Origin: Betaproteobacteria bacterium
Lineage (GTDB): Bacteria; Pseudomonadota; Gammaproteobacteria; Burkholderiales; Burkholderiaceae_D
Length of the DNA stretch: 41,347 nucleotides
Assembly (NCBI GenBank): GCA_013287275.1
Contig: JABDED010000021.1
Span: 1 to 41,347 of the forward strand
Reading direction: 5' to 3'
Shown here: positions 10,377 to 19,586 of the stretch, one piece after another
Layout of the letters: each line of letters opens with the position of its first letter
How positions within the stretch are numbered: the stretch's first letter is position 1
Notes under the pieces: generated by a model
What the model saw: the letters and a program-made list of their open reading frames with translations, nothing else
What the model was told of the DNA's origin: nothing
Databases searched by the model: none
Translations under genes and position numbers: made by a program

Positions 10377-11807
10377 ATGCGCCGTCTACGTAAAGCAAAA
10401 ATTGTCGCCACCCTCGGCCCCGCCAGCGATACCCGGGCCACGATACAAGCCTTGTTCGAGGCCGGCGCCGATGTATTCCGTTTCAACTTCAGCCACGGCA
10501 CGCACGCCGACCATCAGGCCCGCTACCAGATCGTGCGCGACATAGAAAAATCCCTGGGCCGGCCGATAGCGATACTGGCCGACCTGCAGGGTCCCAAGCT
10601 GCGCGTCGGCCAGTTTGCCGACGGCAAGGTCACGCTGAACGCCGGCGATGAATTCGTGCTCGACAATAATCCAGCCGCAGGCAACCGGCAGCGCGTCTGC
10701 CTGCCGCATCCGGAACTGTTTGCGGTGATCGCCGGCGGCCAGTCGCTGCTGCTGGACGACGGCAAGCTGAGGCTGGAAGTGCTGGACAGCGACGGCCAGT
10801 CCATCCGCACCCGCGTGATCAACGGCGGCGTACTGTCGGACCGCAAGGGCGTGAACGTGCCGGATGCGGTGCTGCCGATTCCGGCGCTAACCGCCAAGGA
10901 CAAACGCGACCTGTCATTTGCGCTGGAACTGGGCGTGGACTGGATCGCCCTGTCTTTCGTGCAGAGGCCGGAAGATATCCTGGAAGCGCGCGCCATCATA
11001 GGCAAGCGCGCCGGCTTGCTGGCCAAGCTGGAAAAACCGGCGGCGCTACACCAGCTGGACGCCATCGTGCAAGTCTCCGACGCGGTAATGGTGGCGCGCG
11101 GCGACCTCGGCGTGGAACTGCCGCCGGAGCAGGTGCCCGGAGCGCAAAAACGCATCCTGCGCAGCTGCCGCGCGCATGGAGTGCCTATCGTGATCGCCAC
11201 GCAGATGCTGGAATCGATGATTTCGGCGCCGGTGCCGACCAGGGCCGAGGCCTCCGACGTCGCCAGCGCAATCTATGACGGCGCCGACGCGGTAATGCTG
11301 TCGGCCGAGTCGGCCAGCGGCGCTTACCCGGTGGAGGCGGTGACGATGATGAACCGCATCATCAGCGAAGTGGAAAAAGACCCTTCGTACCGCAATATGC
11401 TGGATGCACAGCAAGTCGTGCCGCAGGCAAACAAGGGCGATGCGATTTGCTCGGCCTTGCGCAGCGTCACCCAGATCATAGGCGCGGTCGCTACCGTCAC
11501 CTATACGACCTCGGGCCATACCAGCCTGCGCGCGGCGCGCGAACGGCCGTCGGCGCCGATACTCAGCATCACGCCGCAACTGGCGACCGCGCGCAGACTG
11601 GCGCTGGTGTGGGGCGTGCATTCCACCGTCAGCGACAAGGTATACGACGTCGACCAGATGGTGGCCGCAGCCTGCAGCACCGCGCTGAATGAAGGTTTTG
11701 CCCAGCCCGGCGACCAAGTCACGATCACCGCTGGCATGCCCTTCGGCCAACCCGGCACCACTAACCTGTTGCGCATCGCCGAGATCTGGCCGCCGCAAAC
11801 GGCATAG
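10377..11807 (+). CDS. pyk: Pyruvate kinase
   Basis: This 476-residue enzyme converts phosphoenolpyruvate and ADP to pyruvate and ATP. The conserved segments are KAKIVATLGPAS at 6-17, RFNFSHG at 35-41, KLEKPAAL in the substrate-binding strand (KIE-like in other forms), MVARGDLGVELP, and TQMLESM with the usual PTRAEASDVA after it. The frame is open back to a GTG at 10320, but the Met at 10377 matches the family N-terminus. Linked to glycerate kinase, it resembles TtuE-type isozymes dedicated to glycerate or tartrate use, and a second housekeeping pyk elsewhere is likely. It ends the enzymatic part of the glyoxylate run. Confidence 0.95.
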   Translation: MRRLRKAKIVATLGPASDTRATIQALFEAGADVFRFNFSHGTHADHQARYQIVRDIEKSLGRPIAILADLQGPKLRVGQFADGKVTLNAGDEFVLDNNPAAGNRQRVCLPHPELFAVIAGGQSLLLDDGKLRLEVLDSDGQSIRTRVINGGVLSDRKGVNVPDAVLPIPALTAKDKRDLSFALELGVDWIALSFVQRPEDILEARAIIGKRAGLLAKLEKPAALHQLDAIVQVSDAVMVARGDLGVELPPEQVPGAQKRILRSCRAHGVPIVIATQMLESMISAPVPTRAEASDVASAIYDGADAVMLSAESASGAYPVEAVTMMNRIISEVEKDPSYRNMLDAQQVVPQANKGDAICSALRSVTQIIGAVATVTYTTSGHTSLRAARERPSAPILSITPQLATARRLALVWGVHSTVSDKVYDVDQMVAAACSTALNEGFAQPGDQVTITAGMPFGQPGTTNLLRIAEIWPPQTA

Positions 11808-11835
11808 CCCAGTTCTAGCATCCCCCCGCTGTTCC

Positions 11836-11877
11836 CGCAACATCCCCGCTAACCCGGGGATGCGGGCTCTGTTGCGC
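11836..11877 (+). other. Nested hairpin between pyk and the urea transporter gene
   Basis: CATCCCCG (11841-11848) pairs with CGGGGATG (11855-11862) around a 6-base loop, and outer arms CGCAACA and TGTTGCG can extend the structure. No T run follows, so it is not a standard terminator. It may protect or attenuate the polycistronic message. It argues against the in-frame ATG at 11860, inside the stem, as the urea transporter start. Confidence 0.45.
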
Positions 11878-11922
11878 CTTCAAATTGCGCATTCCATTCC
11901 TATCTGTTGTTCCGGCATCCAC

Positions 11923-12912
11923 ATGGGCAAGATACAGTTTCCCGGCCTGTCACGTTTCAAGGCAGGCACAGACGCCGTCGTCGAAAGCGTATTGAACGGC
12001 GTCGCGCAAATCTATTTCCAGCCTTCCACACTGACCGGCGCGGTGCTGCTGTTTGCGCTATATGCCACGCGTCCGGCGCTGGCGCTGGCGGCGCTGGCCG
12101 GATCCACGCTCGCCAACCTCAGCGCCTATGCACTCCAATTGCCGCGGCAGCGGATACGGGATGGAATATACGGTTATAACGCTGCCCTGAGCAGCATAGG
12201 CTTATGTGCGCTGTATTTGCCCGCGGATTTTCCTGACAGCCTGGCCGCTATCCAGCCGTACGCCAGCCTGCTGGTATGGGTGGCCGCCGCCAGCATCGCC
12301 GGCATGGCAGCCACGCACGCCTTGCTGCGCTGGAACCGCCTGCCCGCGCTGACCCTGCCCTTCGTAGCCACCATGTTGCTGGCCACACTGCTGGGCGAGA
12401 AAACCGGATTATTGCTGCAGGCAGCACCGGCAGCCGCCGGCGCCAGGCCACTGATCGAATACCAGTTTTACGCATTGGCGCAAGCCAGTTTCATTGGCAG
12501 CGCACCGCTGGGCATGCTGGTGCTGGCGGCATTGGCCGCTTATCGCTGGCACGACGCCGTCTGGGCCTTGTTCGGTGCAGGTCTGGCCTGGTGCGCACTG
12601 ACGGCGGCAAGCGTGCAGTGGCCGGAGGCCGGTCCATATTTGCAATTGCAGGCTATAGGGATGGGCTTGAATTGCGCGCTGGCGGCGCAGGGCCTGACCG
12701 TGCATAGGCGCAGCTGGAGCTGGCGTCTGGCAGGCGTAACGGTGACGATGGCGCTCAGCATCGCATTCGCCGTGTGCGGCTTTGCCTGCTTCACCCTGCC
12801 CTTCGTGCTGGCAAGCTGGATAGTCATGCAAGTGTCTCCAGCAAGCGCCGAAAACCGCCACACCTCCCTGATTCAAACGTCCGCCAAAACTCGTAGCCTG
12901 GATGGAGCGTAG
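11923..12912 (+). CDS. Urea transporter (UT family channel)
   Basis: This 329-residue polytopic membrane protein resembles UT-type urea channels, which allow passive urea flux. Family-like segments are LNGVAQIYFQPSTLTGAVLL near residue 23 and DGIYGYNAALSSIGL near 80, the first-half UT signature, with a matching second half around residues 175-205. It follows the glyoxylate genes, which fits purine catabolism giving glyoxylate and urea together. The start at 11923 matches the family N-terminus; the frame itself is open far upstream inside pyk. The last residues (about SLDGA) and the stop codon are supplied by the REP palindrome that begins at 12893, so the native C-terminus has been replaced. 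Confidence 0.85.
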   Translation: MGKIQFPGLSRFKAGTDAVVESVLNGVAQIYFQPSTLTGAVLLFALYATRPALALAALAGSTLANLSAYALQLPRQRIRDGIYGYNAALSSIGLCALYLPADFPDSLAAIQPYASLLVWVAAASIAGMAATHALLRWNRLPALTLPFVATMLLATLLGEKTGLLLQAAPAAAGARPLIEYQFYALAQASFIGSAPLGMLVLAALAAYRWHDAVWALFGAGLAWCALTAASVQWPEAGPYLQLQAIGMGLNCALAAQGLTVHRRSWSWRLAGVTVTMALSIAFAVCGFACFTLPFVLASWIVMQVSPASAENRHTSLIQTSAKTRSLDGA

Positions 12913-12982
12913 CGTAATCCGGGGGGATGTTCCACAGACCGCTGGTGGCCCCCCGGATTACGCTGCGCTCCATCCAGGCTAC
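12893..12982. repeat. Long GTAG palindrome (REP doublet), copy 1
   Basis: The element opens with GTAGCCTGGATGGAGCG and ends with the exact inverse CGCTCCATCCAGGCTAC; the arms continue through AATCCGGGGGG, giving roughly 33-bp near-perfect inverted arms around a unique centre of about 24 bp. The same arms recur at 38779-38890 and 40294-40437. It overlaps the end of the urea transporter gene and fills the gap to the convergent BMP-type gene, where it could also act as a bidirectional transcription block. Confidence 0.85.
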
Positions 12983-12997
12983 ATGCCCAGGTGTTTC

Positions 12998-14005
12998 CTA
13001 CTTGCGCTGTAACAGGGTCAGCCGCTCTTGCCGGATTTTTTGTGTCAGCGTGCGTTCTTTGGTGATTTCGCACTCCGACAGCGCGGCGTCGGCGCTGATG
13101 GCGGTCAGCGACAGTACATTTTCCTTCAGGCCGAACTCCATCAGCGGCCTGGCGTCGCCATGCAGGATTTCACCTATTGCCAGCGTGATGGCGGCGTCGT
13201 AGTGGATCTCCACGCTATCGAGTACCTTGCCGGGCAACATATGGCACTGGTTCACCGGATGCCCTATCATCTTTGCCTTGGGCTGGCTGCCGATGGCCCT
13301 GATCACTCCCTGGTTGCTGCCGGCGGCGATCGCATAAATGATGTCGGCGCCGGCAGCCAGCATGCCCTTACCCAGTTGCTCGGCGCGCGCGCCGTCATTG
13401 AAAGGCTGCTCGCCGCCTATCCACACCGTGGGAACAATAAAGATGCCCGGCCTGGCTGTCCTGGCGCCGGCGGCAAAAGCATCGGCATAGCGGCGCCGCG
13501 CCGGGCTATCCACCGGGCCCAGCACGCCGACCTTGCCACTGGCGCTGGCCCAGCCGGCCTCCAGTCCGGCCAGGTAGCTGGTTTCTGTTTCACGGAATTG
13601 TATGCAGCTTACATTGGCCGGCGGCTTGTCCAGGCAGTGCTCCAGCCATAAAAACCGGGTGGCCGGCGCCTTCCTGGCGGCCGCTTCCAGCAAGTCCTGG
13701 AATTCCATGCCTATCAGCACGATGAATTTGGGGTTTTGCCCGATCGCGATGTCCAGCTGCAATTGCCGGCCTTCGCGGCTGGGCTGGCTCTCCAGCGTGC
13801 TGGCTTCCATGCTGAACATCTGCGCCGCCTGCCTGATCCCGCTGCTGCCCTGGCGCAGCACCAGGTCGTCGTTCATCGGCACCGGCCGTATATAGATGAT
13901 CTTGTCGGCGGCCTGCGCCAGGCCCGGCAACAGGCACAGGATGGCGGCAAAGGATAAGGAATACAAGGCGATGAAGAATTTTGGGGTCGGCCGGTTTGTT
14001 TTCAT
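12998..14005 (-). CDS. Orphan BMP-family (PnrA-like) substrate-binding protein
   Basis: This 335-residue exported protein belongs to the Bmp/PnrA family of purine-nucleoside-type ABC binding proteins. A signal peptide is evident (FFIALYSLSFAAILCLLPG, then AQAAD, cleavage near residue 29), with no lipobox Cys. Family features include the ETSYLAGLEAGWASASGKVG segment and DIIYAIAAGSNQGVI. It is divergent from the lipoprotein of the complete ABC system at 20578, and no permease or ATPase genes adjoin it. It may feed that importer or act as a ligand presenter for the adjacent chemoreceptor; both ideas are inference. The start at 14005 gives the signal peptide but has a poor ribosome site, and the frame is open to 14155. 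Confidence 0.8.
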   Translation of the reverse strand: MKTNRPTPKFFIALYSLSFAAILCLLPGLAQAADKIIYIRPVPMNDDLVLRQGSSGIRQAAQMFSMEASTLESQPSREGRQLQLDIAIGQNPKFIVLIGMEFQDLLEAAARKAPATRFLWLEHCLDKPPANVSCIQFRETETSYLAGLEAGWASASGKVGVLGPVDSPARRRYADAFAAGARTARPGIFIVPTVWIGGEQPFNDGARAEQLGKGMLAAGADIIYAIAAGSNQGVIRAIGSQPKAKMIGHPVNQCHMLPGKVLDSVEIHYDAAITLAIGEILHGDARPLMEFGLKENVLSLTAISADAALSECEITKERTLTQKIRQERLTLLQRK

Positions 14006-14241
14006 TTTTTTGAAGTATGCCTGCGGGTCTCGGGAAGGAGATGCAGCACAGCGCTCCGCCTGCAGCATCCCGCCTGCGAATATCGCACGCGTTTCGGCAC
14101 ATTCAATCAGGATCGCGGAATAAGCATCATAGGGCGGCGATGATGCAGACGGCAAAGATCAATGACACCGGCGCCGGACATCATTGATTTGCCATATGGA
14201 GAACAAGGGAATGGAATTCCCTCCGGTCGGCGGTAGGGGAT

Positions 14242-15957
14242 TTAGAATTCTTCCCAGTCGTCGCTGGACGGCTTGCCCGCTGCCGGTTTTGCGGTCGGCG
14301 GCGCAGACCTGGCGGCAGGTTTTGCCGTGTGGACCGTCAGCATGGGCCGCTTCGGCGGCGCCGCCGGCCTGGTGGCGGGCCGGGCAGCCGCCACCTTGCC
14401 TGCCGCCTGCGTATTTTTTGCCAGCTTGAATACGCTGACCACCTCGGCCAGCTTGGCCGCCTGTTCCTGCATGCTGGCCGCAGCGGCAGCCGCTTCTTCG
14501 ACCAGCGCGGCGTTTTGCTGCGTCACCTGGTCCATCTGCGTGACTGCCTGGTTGACCTGTTCTATCCCTGTGCTCTGTTCACTGCTGGCGGCGGCAATCT
14601 CGCTCATGATGTCGGCCACCTGCCTGACCGAGGTCACGATCTCGTTCATCGATACGCCGGCCTCGTCCACCAGCCTGCTGCCGGCATCGACCTTCTCCAC
14701 CGAATCGTTGATCAGTTCCTTTATTTCTTTGGCCGCACTGGCCGCGCGCTGGGCCAGGTTGCGCACCTCGGACGCCACTACCGCAAAACCGCGCCCCTGT
14801 TCGCCGGCCCGCGCCGCTTCCACCGCCGCATTCAGCGCCAGGATATTGGTCTGGAAGGCGATGCCGTCGATGACGCTGATGATGTCGACGATCTTGCGCG
14901 AACTGTCCTTGATCGATCCCATTGTACCGACCACCTGCTCCACCACCCTGCCGCCCTTGGTCGCATAATCGCTGGCGGATACCACCAGCTGGTTGGCCTG
15001 CCGTGCATTGTCGGCATTCTGGCGCACGGTCGAGGTCAGCTCTTCCATCGACGACGCGGTTTCTTCCAGGCTGGACGCCTGCTCTTCGGTGCGTTGCGAC
15101 AAGTCCAGGTTGCCGCTGGCAATCTGGCTGGACGCGGTGGCTATCGTATCGGTGCTAATCCTGACTTCCGACACGGTGCTGATCAGGCTGTCATTCATTT
15201 CTTTCAATGAAAGCAGCAACTTGCCGGTTTCATTGGTGGAGTCCACCTGTATATCCTGGGTCAGGTCGCCACCGGCGACGGTCTGCGCGATGCCCACTGC
15301 ATAGTCCAGCGGCCCGGAAATACTGCGTATCAGCCAGTAGCCGACTACCGCACCCAGCAACAGGCCGAGCACGACGGCGCTGATCGACAAGGCGCGGAAA
15401 GTGCTGAAGTTCTGCTGCGATTTGTCATATTCGCCCTGGCCCACGTCCAATTGCAATTTAATCAATGCATCCATGTCGGCAAACACCGGGGGCGCCAACT
15501 GGCTCATCACGCCGTTCAGGATTTCGGTCGCCTTGGCGACATCCTTTGCCCGCATTGCCGCCAATGCGGGTTTCACCGCCTCGCCGGCGAACTTGTTGCG
15601 GCCCTCGCTATAGTGGTCTGCCAGTTTTTTTTCTTCCGGGGTCAGGTAAGTGGCCAGGTATTCTGCCCATACCTTGTCGCCCTGCGCCAGCAATTTATCG
15701 ACGTCGGCCGCCTGTTGATCCAAGGTCGCCGGATCTTGCGTCATTGCCTTGGCGATACCCAGTTGCTGCCGGTTCATCAGGCGCGCCACCGAATCCAGCT
15801 GCCCCAGCGCGATCAGCCGGTCTTCATACAGGGTTTTCAGTGAAGCATTGGTGGCTCCCAGGCTATACAGGCCGCCCAGGCCTATCGCGGCCAGCAGTAG
15901 CGAAAGAAATGCGATGACAAAGATCAGGCGCGATTTGATGGTGGTATTGTTAAACAT
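14242..15957 (-). CDS. Methyl-accepting chemotaxis protein 1
   Basis: This 571-residue transmembrane chemoreceptor has TM1 at about 10-32, a periplasmic four-helix-bundle sensor at about 33-188, TM2 at about 190-210, a HAMP domain at about 211-263 and a long signalling hairpin to about residue 520 with the invariant tip region ([13 protein letters not shown]). After an Ala/Pro-rich linker it ends in DDWEEF, similar to the NWETF pentapeptide that tethers CheR and CheB in E. coli. Its ligand is unknown; the neighbouring BMP-type binding protein is a conceivable partner. The start at 15957 is used because the frame upstream to 16086 has no membrane or family features. Confidence 0.93.
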   Translation of the reverse strand: MFNNTTIKSRLIFVIAFLSLLLAAIGLGGLYSLGATNASLKTLYEDRLIALGQLDSVARLMNRQQLGIAKAMTQDPATLDQQAADVDKLLAQGDKVWAEYLATYLTPEEKKLADHYSEGRNKFAGEAVKPALAAMRAKDVAKATEILNGVMSQLAPPVFADMDALIKLQLDVGQGEYDKSQQNFSTFRALSISAVVLGLLLGAVVGYWLIRSISGPLDYAVGIAQTVAGGDLTQDIQVDSTNETGKLLLSLKEMNDSLISTVSEVRISTDTIATASSQIASGNLDLSQRTEEQASSLEETASSMEELTSTVRQNADNARQANQLVVSASDYATKGGRVVEQVVGTMGSIKDSSRKIVDIISVIDGIAFQTNILALNAAVEAARAGEQGRGFAVVASEVRNLAQRAASAAKEIKELINDSVEKVDAGSRLVDEAGVSMNEIVTSVRQVADIMSEIAAASSEQSTGIEQVNQAVTQMDQVTQQNAALVEEAAAAAASMQEQAAKLAEVVSVFKLAKNTQAAGKVAAARPATRPAAPPKRPMLTVHTAKPAARSAPPTAKPAAGKPSSDDWEEF

Positions 15958-16161
15958 CTGGCTCACCTTAGGTTGGCTGATGCAGGTTGGCGCTGGATAG
16001 CGATGGAACGGCAAATGGAGGGGGGCAGGCAGCGAAAACACCGCTCGTTGCCCTAGATTAACGATAGCACGCCGCGCTACCGCCAAATTTCATTTATCGA
16101 TTTTTAACAATCGCCAGGGACCGCACAAGCATGGCCCATGCGCGCGCCACAGCCTGGCTGC

Positions 16162-16614
16162 CTACAGGTGTTTCTTATATTCGCTGACCGCCTGTTCCAG
16201 GTCGCGATATTGCTCGCAAGAAGAGTTGCACAGGCTTGCCAGCTCGGCCAGCTGCTTTTCGGCATTGGGCAGGTCTTTTGCCTGCAGATAGGCTTCGCCC
16301 AGATATTCGTGTGCACCCAGGTGCCTGGGGTTCAGGCGCAGCGCGATCGCATAGTGCTCAAAGGCTTTATCCAGGTTGGCCTGCTTGCGGTAGGTGTAGC
16401 CCAGTAGGTTGTGGATGTCCGCATTGTCCGGATCCAGCGCCACCGCCTTTTGCAGGCTGGCCAGCGCCGGTTTCCATTGCTTGGCGTCCAGCTCTTTGCG
16501 GGCGTCGTTGTAATACGCTTTGGCGGTGGGCGCCGGCGCCACCGTGTCCATGCCGGCGGCAGCAGCAACCATTGCCTGGCAGATGAAAACCAGGCTGATC
16601 AGGGGTTTTCTCAT
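16162..16614 (-). CDS. Small exported TPR-repeat protein
   Basis: This 150-residue protein has an N-terminal signal peptide (MRKPLISLVFICQAMVAAAA) and about three tetratricopeptide repeats between residues 34 and 140 (for example WKPALASLQKAVALDPDNAD and LDKAFEHYAIALRLNPRHLG). TPR arrays mediate protein contacts, and the signal peptide suggests a periplasmic scaffold role. Two Cys residues (CNSSC, near 129-133) could form a disulfide. The neighbours give no clear partner, and it probably has its own transcription unit. Confidence 0.85.
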   Translation of the reverse strand: MRKPLISLVFICQAMVAAAAGMDTVAPAPTAKAYYNDARKELDAKQWKPALASLQKAVALDPDNADIHNLLGYTYRKQANLDKAFEHYAIALRLNPRHLGAHEYLGEAYLQAKDLPNAEKQLAELASLCNSSCEQYRDLEQAVSEYKKHL

Positions 16615-16770
16615 TGCGCGGCTCCCTTCCGGATCCGGTTAAACGCTCCGGGCACGGCAGACCCTGGAGCAATTCTTGCTGTAGTTTATGCAGACTATGC
16701 CGCCAACCCGGTGCTGGCAAGTACAAATTCAAGGAGGCGACAAGTTCGCAACAAGAGATATGTCGATTTA

Positions 16771-16799
16771 TTAACTGAACGTCCCGCACAACTTATAAT
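16771..16799 (+). promoter_or_regulatory. Candidate sigma-70 promoter of the nucleoside ABC operon
   Basis: TTAACT (16771-16776) and a perfect TATAAT (16794-16799) are separated by 17 bp, about 90 bp upstream of the ABC ATPase start. The -10 box is consensus and the -35 box matches TTGACA at four of six positions. No obvious regulator palindrome was seen next to it. Confidence 0.55.
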
Positions 16800-16889
16800 T
16801 AGCAGGGTATATAGGTCATGCTGTGCGGATGATGTTTGCTGCATTGCACCGCACCTAATCTCGAAACACCGCTCATCCGAAAGGCCATT

Positions 16890-18473
16890 GTGACCCCAGC
16901 CAAGTCTGACACGCCCGATATGCCGTTTCCACCCAGGCTGGAGCTATCCGGCATTTGCAAGAGCTATCCGGCTGTGGTCGCCAATGACAATGTCAGCCTG
17001 ACGGTCGCCCGTGGCGAAATCCACGCAGTGCTCGGCGAAAACGGCGCCGGCAAATCGACGCTGATGAAAATCATTTTCGGCGCCGTCAAGCCGGATGCCG
17101 GCACGGTGCGCTGGAATGGTGCCGATGTGCACGTCGCCAATCCGCAGGATGCACGCAAGCTGGGCATCGCGATGGTGTTCCAGCACTTTTCGCTGTTCGA
17201 TACGCTGACGGTCGCCGAAAACATCGCGCTGGGCCTGGCCGCCGACGTCAATATGGCGGAACTGGCCGAACAGATACGCCAGACCGGCAAGAATTATGGG
17301 CTGGAGCTGGAGCCGCACCGGCACGTGCATACCTTGTCGGTGGGCGAAAGGCAAAGGGTGGAAATCGTGCGGGCGCTGCTGACCAAACCGCAGTTGCTGA
17401 TCCTGGATGAGCCGACGTCGGTGCTGACGCCGCAGGCGGTGCAAAAACTGTTCGTCACCCTGCGCCAGATTTCAGCCGAGGGCTGCAGCATCCTGTATAT
17501 CAGCCACAAGCTGGATGAAATCCGCGAACTCTGCCACTCCGCCACCGTGATGCGCGGCGGCAAAGTCACCGGCCATTGCGATCCGGCGCAAGAGACCGCG
17601 GCCAGCCTGTCGCGCCTGATGATAGGCGCCGAGCCGGAACAGGAAGAGGAAACCGAGCCGCATGCGCCGGGTGAATTGCGGCTGCAGATCAAGCATCTGA
17701 GCCTGCCGCGGGCGCACGCCTTTGCAACGCCGCTGGACGGTATCACGCTGGACCTGTGCAGCGGCGAGATCGTCGGCATCGCCGGCGTGTCCGGCAACGG
17801 CCAGCAGGAATTGCTGGCCGCATTGTCCGGCGAAGACAGGCGCGCCAAACCCGCCATGATCACTTTGAAAGGCAAGCCGGTCGGCCACCTGGGACCGAAC
17901 GCACGGCGCGCGCTGGGCCAGAGCCTGGTGCCGGAAGAGCGCCTGGGCCGCGGCGCGGTGCCGGAAATGAGCCTGACCGACAATATGCTGCTGTCGCACC
18001 AGCGGGCGCCGTTCGTCGTCAACGGCATGATACAGTTCAAGCACGCGATACAGGCCGCCGCCGACATCATCAGCCGTTTCCGGGTCAAGGCATCCGGGCC
18101 GGCCGCGCTGGCCAAGAGCCTGTCCGGCGGCAATCTGCAAAAATTCATCGTCGGCCGCGAGATCGTACGCAAACCCGACGTCTTTGTCGTGGCCCAGCCG
18201 ACCTGGGGCGTGGACGTCGGCGCCGCAGCGCAGATCCATCACGAGATACGCCTGCTGAAAGAAGCCGGCTGCGCGGTGCTGGTCATTTCCGAAGAGCTGG
18301 ATGAATTATTCCATCTGTGCGACCGCCTGCACGTGATCGCCAAGGGGCGGCTGTCGCCGTCCATCTCCAACCAGGAGGCAACCCGGGAACAGATAGGATT
18401 ATGGATGAGCGGACTATGGGATAAGGATGGAAACGCTGCGGGCGTCGCTACCGGGGAGCTGGCCAGTGCGTAA
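16890..18473 (+). CDS. ATPase of a BMP-type nucleoside/purine ABC importer
   Basis: This 527-residue tandem ABC ATPase energises the importer encoded with the next three genes. The first half has Walker A GENGAGKST at 49-57, signature LSVGERQRVE and Walker B LLILDEPTSVL. The second half has the degenerate Walker A GVSGNGQQELL and signature LSGGNLQKFIVGRE, as usual for RbsA/BmpA-like duplicated ATPases. The start is taken as GTG at 16890 with AAAGG 5 bases upstream; ATG 16921 is an alternative without a ribosome site. It overlaps the following permease gene by 8 bp, so the two are coupled. The best-characterised relatives carry nucleosides, but purine bases or related compounds are possible here. 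Confidence 0.92.
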   Translation: MTPAKSDTPDMPFPPRLELSGICKSYPAVVANDNVSLTVARGEIHAVLGENGAGKSTLMKIIFGAVKPDAGTVRWNGADVHVANPQDARKLGIAMVFQHFSLFDTLTVAENIALGLAADVNMAELAEQIRQTGKNYGLELEPHRHVHTLSVGERQRVEIVRALLTKPQLLILDEPTSVLTPQAVQKLFVTLRQISAEGCSILYISHKLDEIRELCHSATVMRGGKVTGHCDPAQETAASLSRLMIGAEPEQEEETEPHAPGELRLQIKHLSLPRAHAFATPLDGITLDLCSGEIVGIAGVSGNGQQELLAALSGEDRRAKPAMITLKGKPVGHLGPNARRALGQSLVPEERLGRGAVPEMSLTDNMLLSHQRAPFVVNGMIQFKHAIQAAADIISRFRVKASGPAALAKSLSGGNLQKFIVGREIVRKPDVFVVAQPTWGVDVGAAAQIHHEIRLLKEAGCAVLVISEELDELFHLCDRLHVIAKGRLSPSISNQEATREQIGLWMSGLWDKDGNAAGVATGELASA

Positions 18474-19578
18474 GCTTCCACATGTCGCTTTACCTTTCCG
18501 GCTGGAACTGCGCGCCGTCCCTTCCCGCAATATGGCGTATTTCTCCCCTGTGCTGGCGCTCGCGCTGACGCTGTTTTTCGGCGCGCTGCTGTTCCTGGCA
18601 CTGGGCAAGAACCCGCTGACCGGGCTGCAGGTCTTCCTGCTGGAGCCGATCCGGAGCTGGGCCGCCATTTCAGAGTTATTATTAAAAACCACGCCGCTGG
18701 TATTGTGCGCACTGGGTTTATCGATATGCTATCGCGCCAATGTCTGGAACATAGGCGCCGAGGGCCAGCTGATCGCGGGCGGCATTGCAGCCGGCAGCGT
18801 AATACTGATGTTCGACAACGGCTCGCCCGTGCTGCCCGGCGGCATGGTGCTGGTGCTGGCCAGCCTGGCGGGAGTGCTGGGCGGCGCATTATGGGCCGGC
18901 ATCACCGCGCTGCTGCGCGACCGCTTCAATGCCAATGAAATCCTGGTGTCGCTGATGCTGACCTATATCGCCCAGTTGCTGCTGATGTATATGGTCAACG
19001 GCCCGCTGAAGGACCCGCACGGCATGAACTTCCCGCAATCGCGGGTATTTTCGCCCGAATTCCTGTTGCCGCCGCTATTTGCCGGCAGCCGCCTGCACAT
19101 AGGTTTTGCAGTGATGCTGATCGCCAGCGCCGTCATGACGGTCTTCGTGTACCGCAGCTTTGCCGGCTATCGCCTTACCGTGGGCGGGCTGGCGCCGCTG
19201 GCGGCCAGGTATGCGGGTTTTTCCAGCCGGCGCGCGCTGTGGACTTCGCTGCTGATCTCGGGCGGCTTTGCCGGCATCGCCGGCGCGTTTGAAGTGACCG
19301 GGCCGATAGGCCAGGTCTTGCCGTCGATCTCGCCCGGCTATGGTTTTGCCGCGATCATCGTCGCCTTCGTCGGCCGCCTGAATCCCATAGGCACCATCTT
19401 TGGCGGCCTGATCCTGTCGCTGTTCTATCTCGGCGGCGAGATGGCGCAATCGCGGCTGGGCCTGCCGTCGGCGATCACCGGCCTGTTCCAGGGCATGCTG
19501 CTGTTCCTGCTGCTGGCCTGCGATACGCTGATCAATTACCGGCTGCGCTGGACTAGCCCAGCCCACGCACAATCTTAG
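18466..19578 (+). CDS. Permease 1 of the nucleoside/purine ABC importer
   Basis: This is a polytopic membrane protein of about 370 residues from the BPD_transp_2 family (relatives YufP and NupB). LGLSICYRANVWNIGAEGQL around residue 80 is the characteristic EAA-like family stretch, and GPIGQVLPSISPGYGFAAII and NPIGTIFGGLILSLFYLGGE occur later. I prefer the GTG start at 18466, which overlaps the ATPase stop and has GGGGAG 7 bases upstream; ATG 18427 in the same frame would add 13 residues. It pairs with the next gene to form the heterodimeric channel. Only 8 bp separate its stop from the next start. Confidence 0.92.
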   Translation: MRKLPHVALPFRLELRAVPSRNMAYFSPVLALALTLFFGALLFLALGKNPLTGLQVFLLEPIRSWAAISELLLKTTPLVLCALGLSICYRANVWNIGAEGQLIAGGIAAGSVILMFDNGSPVLPGGMVLVLASLAGVLGGALWAGITALLRDRFNANEILVSLMLTYIAQLLLMYMVNGPLKDPHGMNFPQSRVFSPEFLLPPLFAGSRLHIGFAVMLIASAVMTVFVYRSFAGYRLTVGGLAPLAARYAGFSSRRALWTSLLISGGFAGIAGAFEVTGPIGQVLPSISPGYGFAAIIVAFVGRLNPIGTIFGGLILSLFYLGGEMAQSRLGLPSAITGLFQGMLLFLLLACDTLINYRLRWTSPAHAQS

Positions 19579-19586
19579 GGACAACC

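Noticed and set aside
16085-16110. Flagellar sigma-28 type promoter for chemoreceptor 1
   Set aside because: ATCGATAA resembles the -10 GCCGATAA, but no TAAA-type -35 box stands at the right distance on the minus strand.
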